Shown here one piece after another: positions 15,101 to 17,001 of a DNA stretch of 17,001 nt. Both the position numbers and the translations under genes were made by a program. Numbering within the stretch: position 1 is the stretch's first letter; each line of letters opens with the position of its first letter. A model generated the notes under the pieces. The model was not told where the DNA came from and searched no databases. It saw nothing but the letters and a program-made list of their open reading frames with translations. The stretch comes from DATLMR01 sp035537555 (lineage in GTDB: Bacteria > Acidobacteriota > Blastocatellia > UBA7656). The stretch covers positions 1 through 17,001 of the forward strand of contig DATLMR010000174.1 in the NCBI GenBank assembly GCA_035537555.1. Reading direction: 5' to 3'.

Positions 15101-17001
15101 ATTCGCTATCGGTCTCTTCCATCGATAGAGTGAGGTCGAACTTTGCCGTGCCGCTCTCGATGTCCAGGTATCTGAGAGTGGTGCCGGGAAGGACGAGCGT
15201 CGAGTCGAAGCCGCTCTGCAATGCGAAGGCGGCCTGAAAGAGGGGCGTGTGGCTGAGGCTTCGCTCCGGCTGTAACTCCTCGACGAGCTTTTCAAATGGG
15301 AGGAACTGATGTGCCTGCGCTTCGAGGACCACGTCTCTGACCCTTGAGAGTAGCTCTTTCACGGTTGGATCACCGTGCAGCCGTGCGCGCATTACGAGGA
15401 TGTTCGCGAAAAAGCCGATCAGGTTCTCAGTCTCTACGTGATTGCGTCCGGCAACGGGAGCGCCCACGCAGAAGTCCTCCTGAGCGGTGTTGCGGTAGAG
15501 GAGCGTTTCAAAGGCGGCGAGCATGGTTATGAATAAGGTCACCCCCTCGTCGCGGCCCAGAGACCTGAGTGATTCGGTGAGGGACGGCGGGACTTCGACG
15601 ACGAGGTGCGCGCCCCTGAAGGTTTGAACAGGCGGCCTCGGCCTGTCCAGGGGCAGATCGAGCGTCGGGGGCGCTCCCGCCAGTTTCTCTCTCCAGTAGG
15701 TAAGCTCTCTGTCGAGGACATCACCCCGAAGCCATCGGCGCTGCCACGCCGCGTAATCCGCATAATGCACGGGGAGGGCAGGCAAGTTTGCGGCCTGCCC
15801 GGCGCAGAGGCGAGCATAGCTTGCCGACAATTCGCGAGTCATTACTCCGATCGACCATCCGTCGCTGATGATGTGGTGCATGGTCAGGAGCAGGATGAAT
15901 TCCTGGTCCGCAAGCCGTACTAACGTAGCCCTGAGCAACGGGCCGGCAGACAGGTCGAATGGCTTCCGGACATCTTCGGAGGCAAGGCGCGCCGCCTCGG
16001 CTTCCCTCTTTGACTGCGCGAGCTGCCGCACGTCTATAACGGGCAGGTCAAAACCGGCCTCCGCGCCGACGACCTGGACCGGGCGGCCGCCCCTTACCGC
16101 GAAGCTCGTTCGCAAGGATTCGTGGCGCCTGACGACCTCGTCGAAGCTGCGGCTCAGGGCTTCGATGTGAAGAGGGCCGCTGATCCGCACCGCGCCCGTG
16201 ACATTATAGAGCGAGCTTCCAGGAGACATCTGATCGAGGAACCAGAGGCGTTCCTGCGCGAAAGACAATGGCAGATCCTCTGCCCTCGAAACTCGCTCGA
16301 TAGGTTGTATGCTCAAGTTTTCCGAAGAGGCCATCGCCGCGAGAATACTTTCGGCCAGGCCTGCCACTGTCGGCCGTTCGAATATGGCCCTCAGGGGCAG
16401 CTCGATCTTGAAGGCTTCTCGAAGCCGCGTGATTATGCGCGCCGCTATCAATGAATGACCGCCGAGGTCGAAAAAGTCATCGTGGACGCCGACCCGCTCC
16501 GTGCCGAAGACTCGCGCCCAGACCGACGCAATCTCGCGCTCGAGACCGTTGCGAGGCGAGACGAAATCTCCGCCGCGTTCACGAATCTCAAGGTCGGGCG
16601 GAGGCAGCGATCTGCGATCTACCTTGCCGCTCGGGTTCAGCGGCATGGCGTCTAGCAGGACGAAAGCGGAAGGCACCATATAATCCGGGAGGCGTTTCTT
16701 GAGATGGGCGCGCATATCCCTGACAGAGCGGGCCTGTGCCCCCGCCGGAACGACGTAGGCGACGAGCCTCGTATCACCCGGGAGGTCCTCCCTGGCTATG
16801 ACTATCGCCTCCTTCACCCACTCCTGCTCCCTTATCACCTCCTCTACTTCTCCTACCTCCACCCTCATCCCTCTCACCTTTACCTGCTCGTCCACCCTCC
16901 CTACATACTCCAGCCTCCCTCGCCTGTCGTACCTCACCAGATCCCCCGTTCTGTACACCCTCTCCCCTTCTCCTCCGCTCCACTCATCCGGCACGAACCT
17001 C
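12153..17001 (-). CDS. NRPS, N-terminally cut by the window: (A)-T-C-A[MT]-T
   Basis: The visible 1615 residues begin inside an A domain (motifs A7 YRTGD to A10) and run open to the right edge; there is no real start here. Residues below are counted from the GTG codon at 16994. T1 has S181 in LGGHSL. C (about 240-680) has HHIISDG at 373-379 and is an ordinary C domain, not a heterocyclization one. The second A domain starts with A1 (ITYGEM, 725-730) and A2 (LKAGGTYVPLDP, 770-781), then carries a methyltransferase of about 260 residues before A3 (YIIFTSGSTGEPKG, 1123-1136). A5 is SLGGATEASIW, A7 YRTGD, A8 DHQVKIRGFRIELGE, A10 NGKVDR (K1473). The pocket reads D-L-Y-D-F-S-L-I-W-K, 8 of 10 identical to the cysteine code DLYNLSLIWK. 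T2 has S1530. The tail (IVPVAREGRRATLS) resembles the beginning of another C domain, then stops. There is no epimerase, thioesterase or reductase domain in view. Confidence 0.95.
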   Translation of the reverse strand, partial: RFVPDEWSGGEGERVYRTGDLVRYDRRGRLEYVGRVDEQVKVRGMRVEVGEVEEVIREQEWVKEAIVIAREDLPGDTRLVAYVVPAGAQARSVRDMRAHLKKRLPDYMVPSAFVLLDAMPLNPSGKVDRRSLPPPDLEIRERGGDFVSPRNGLEREIASVWARVFGTERVGVHDDFFDLGGHSLIAARIITRLREAFKIELPLRAIFERPTVAGLAESILAAMASSENLSIQPIERVSRAEDLPLSFAQERLWFLDQMSPGSSLYNVTGAVRISGPLHIEALSRSFDEVVRRHESLRTSFAVRGGRPVQVVGAEAGFDLPVIDVRQLAQSKREAEAARLASEDVRKPFDLSAGPLLRATLVRLADQEFILLLTMHHIISDGWSIGVMTRELSASYARLCAGQAANLPALPVHYADYAAWQRRWLRGDVLDRELTYWREKLAGAPPTLDLPLDRPRPPVQTFRGAHLVVEVPPSLTESLRSLGRDEGVTLFITMLAAFETLLYRNTAQEDFCVGAPVAGRNHVETENLIGFFANILVMRARLHGDPTVKELLSRVRDVVLEAQAHQFLPFEKLVEELQPERSLSHTPLFQAAFALQSGFDSTLVLPGTTLRYLDIESGTAKFDLTLSMEETDSELRGYFEYNSDLFDPATISRLAGQLITLLNAFVSDPERRISTLEVMTEDERRVILRDWNDTRIEYRDGVCLHELFEDRARISPDLVAAIFEEERITYGEMGRRANRLAQHLLSSGVVSGELIGVCMDRSTDMLLGVLGILKAGGTYVPLDPAWPAERIRWILESLGVRFLLTRYAQLRTVFDIQWRLPKLSNVICMDVESPEPEPEALDRDVQRAFWDSVSGRATDAVSAGGFVSSYTGEPFSPEEVEEYISHVVDLSRPYLGAGKRVLELGCGAGLLMYRIAPEAGTYVGLDPSEMTQARNRDEAARAGHSNIELVTGFADDIASWDEEQFDLVIIASTAQFFPGHLYAKRVIEDALRLLVPGGRILLADIMDARRREDFRRSLLEFQSAHAGARTKTTLEGELYFDEEFFRALQASSPEIGDISVMHRQSGFENELGFRYDVILSKAASGAGDRAPLDRVQPEKSLSTAWHQNLHSGEKPDVSSSADGLAYIIFTSGSTGEPKGVLVSHKSVVNVIDWVNANHNVGPGDCLLFVTSLCFDLSVYDIFGALAAGATIRVASGRELRDPQGLVDLICDEGITFWDSAPAALQQLAPLFPKAAPAERTGRLRLVFLSGDWIPLSLPEQVRAVFPNARVVSLGGATEASIWSNSYAVEEIRPHWVSIPYGKPISNARYHVLDRHLNPCPVGVAGELFIGGECLAVGYTDTKLTAEKFIPDPFCDSPGARLYRTGDRARYWSDGNIEFLGRIDHQVKIRGFRIELGEIEVALGHHPSVRECVVLVREALPGDRRLVAYVVPRFAPAEGLNITSSDFRGFLREKLPDYMLPSEYVMIERVPLTANGKVDRHALLSIEAAGASQTKSYVAPQGPTEEALAAIWKEILGLGRVSVDESFFDLGGHSLLATQVLSRMRDAFKVELPLRSLFESTSIRGLSRLIEEARSTASAVSLPEIVPVAREGRRATLSRGGAILFPPPETKGGPSRN
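13710..14492 (-). other. SAM-dependent methyltransferase domain inserted between A2 and A3 of the adenylation domain
   Basis: This segment (about residues 835-1095 from the GTG codon at 16994) has an NRPS-type methyltransferase fold: a lead-in SSYTGEPFSPEEVEEY, the SAM-binding glycine motif VLELGCGAG near 898-906, an acidic GLDPSE (921-926), and LLVPGGRILLADIMD (990-1004). A2 and A3 normally lie some 60-70 residues apart; here they are about 340 apart, while A8-A9, the usual site of N-methyltransferase insertion, is uninterrupted. In the described examples TioN (thiocoraline, Cys) and KtzH (kutzneride, Ser), insertion at A2-A3 goes with side-chain S- or O-methylation. By that analogy this domain would methylate the thiol of the Cys-like substrate. 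The methylated atom is inferred, not shown. Confidence 0.85.

Noticed and set aside
14955..16283. Heterocyclization (Cy) domain, expected for a Cys-like module
   Set aside because: The motif is HHIISDG, that of an ordinary C domain, with no DxxxxD motif.
16774..16983. Small Gly/Arg/Glu-rich minus-strand frame
   Set aside because: It is an out-of-frame reading of the purine-rich A domain segment.

Overview
The window is an internal slice of a large hybrid non-ribosomal peptide / polyketide (NRPS-PKS) biosynthetic gene cluster. Every gene lies on the minus strand, so transcription and assembly-line order run from high to low coordinates. Both window edges cut through NRPS genes, so the loading module, the release (thioesterase) module and accessory genes are outside the view. 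The DNA is GC-rich by eye (about 60%), with strong AGGAGG-type ribosome binding sites and very tight gene packing. This fits a high-GC soil or aquatic bacterium rich in secondary metabolism (Acidobacteriota, Myxococcota or similar). The window holds no taxonomic marker, so I do not assign a phylum.

Layout in transcription order: (1) 17001-12153, an NRPS missing its N-terminus, with the end of one adenylation domain, then T-C-A(methyltransferase inserted)-T. Its complete A domain has a cysteine-like pocket and is interrupted between motifs A2 and A3 by a SAM-dependent methyltransferase. (2) A gap of about 275 nt with a candidate promoter and inverted repeats. (3) 11877-10921, a membrane di-iron desaturase/hydroxylase. 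(4) An 89-nt spacer with an 8-bp inverted repeat. (5) 10831-7514, a one-module NRPS, C-A-T. (6) 7521-1840, a one-module PKS in the unusual order KS-AT-KR-DH-T, overlapping the previous gene by 8 nt. (7) 1826-1, the start of another NRPS, C-A, cut just before motif A3.

Read co-linearly, the line makes: amino acid (unknown, off the right edge) - a Cys-like residue probably methylated on its side chain - a second amino acid of unknown identity - extension by malonyl-CoA with ketoreduction and dehydration - another amino acid. An amino acid extended by one malonate, reduced and dehydrated is a vinylogous (4-amino-2-enoyl) unit, the kind of Michael acceptor found in syringolin and glidobactin. The desaturase sits directly after the methylating module and may act on the methylated residue or elsewhere on the chain.

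The most distinctive points are the A2-A3 interrupted A domain with a Cys-like code and no heterocyclization domain, the DH placed after the KR and apparently inside the KR's C-terminal tail, the lodged desaturase gene, gene boundaries that fall in T-C linkers, and an abrupt purine-rich codon shift at the right edge. No RNA genes, CRISPR arrays, transposases or insertion sequences were seen.
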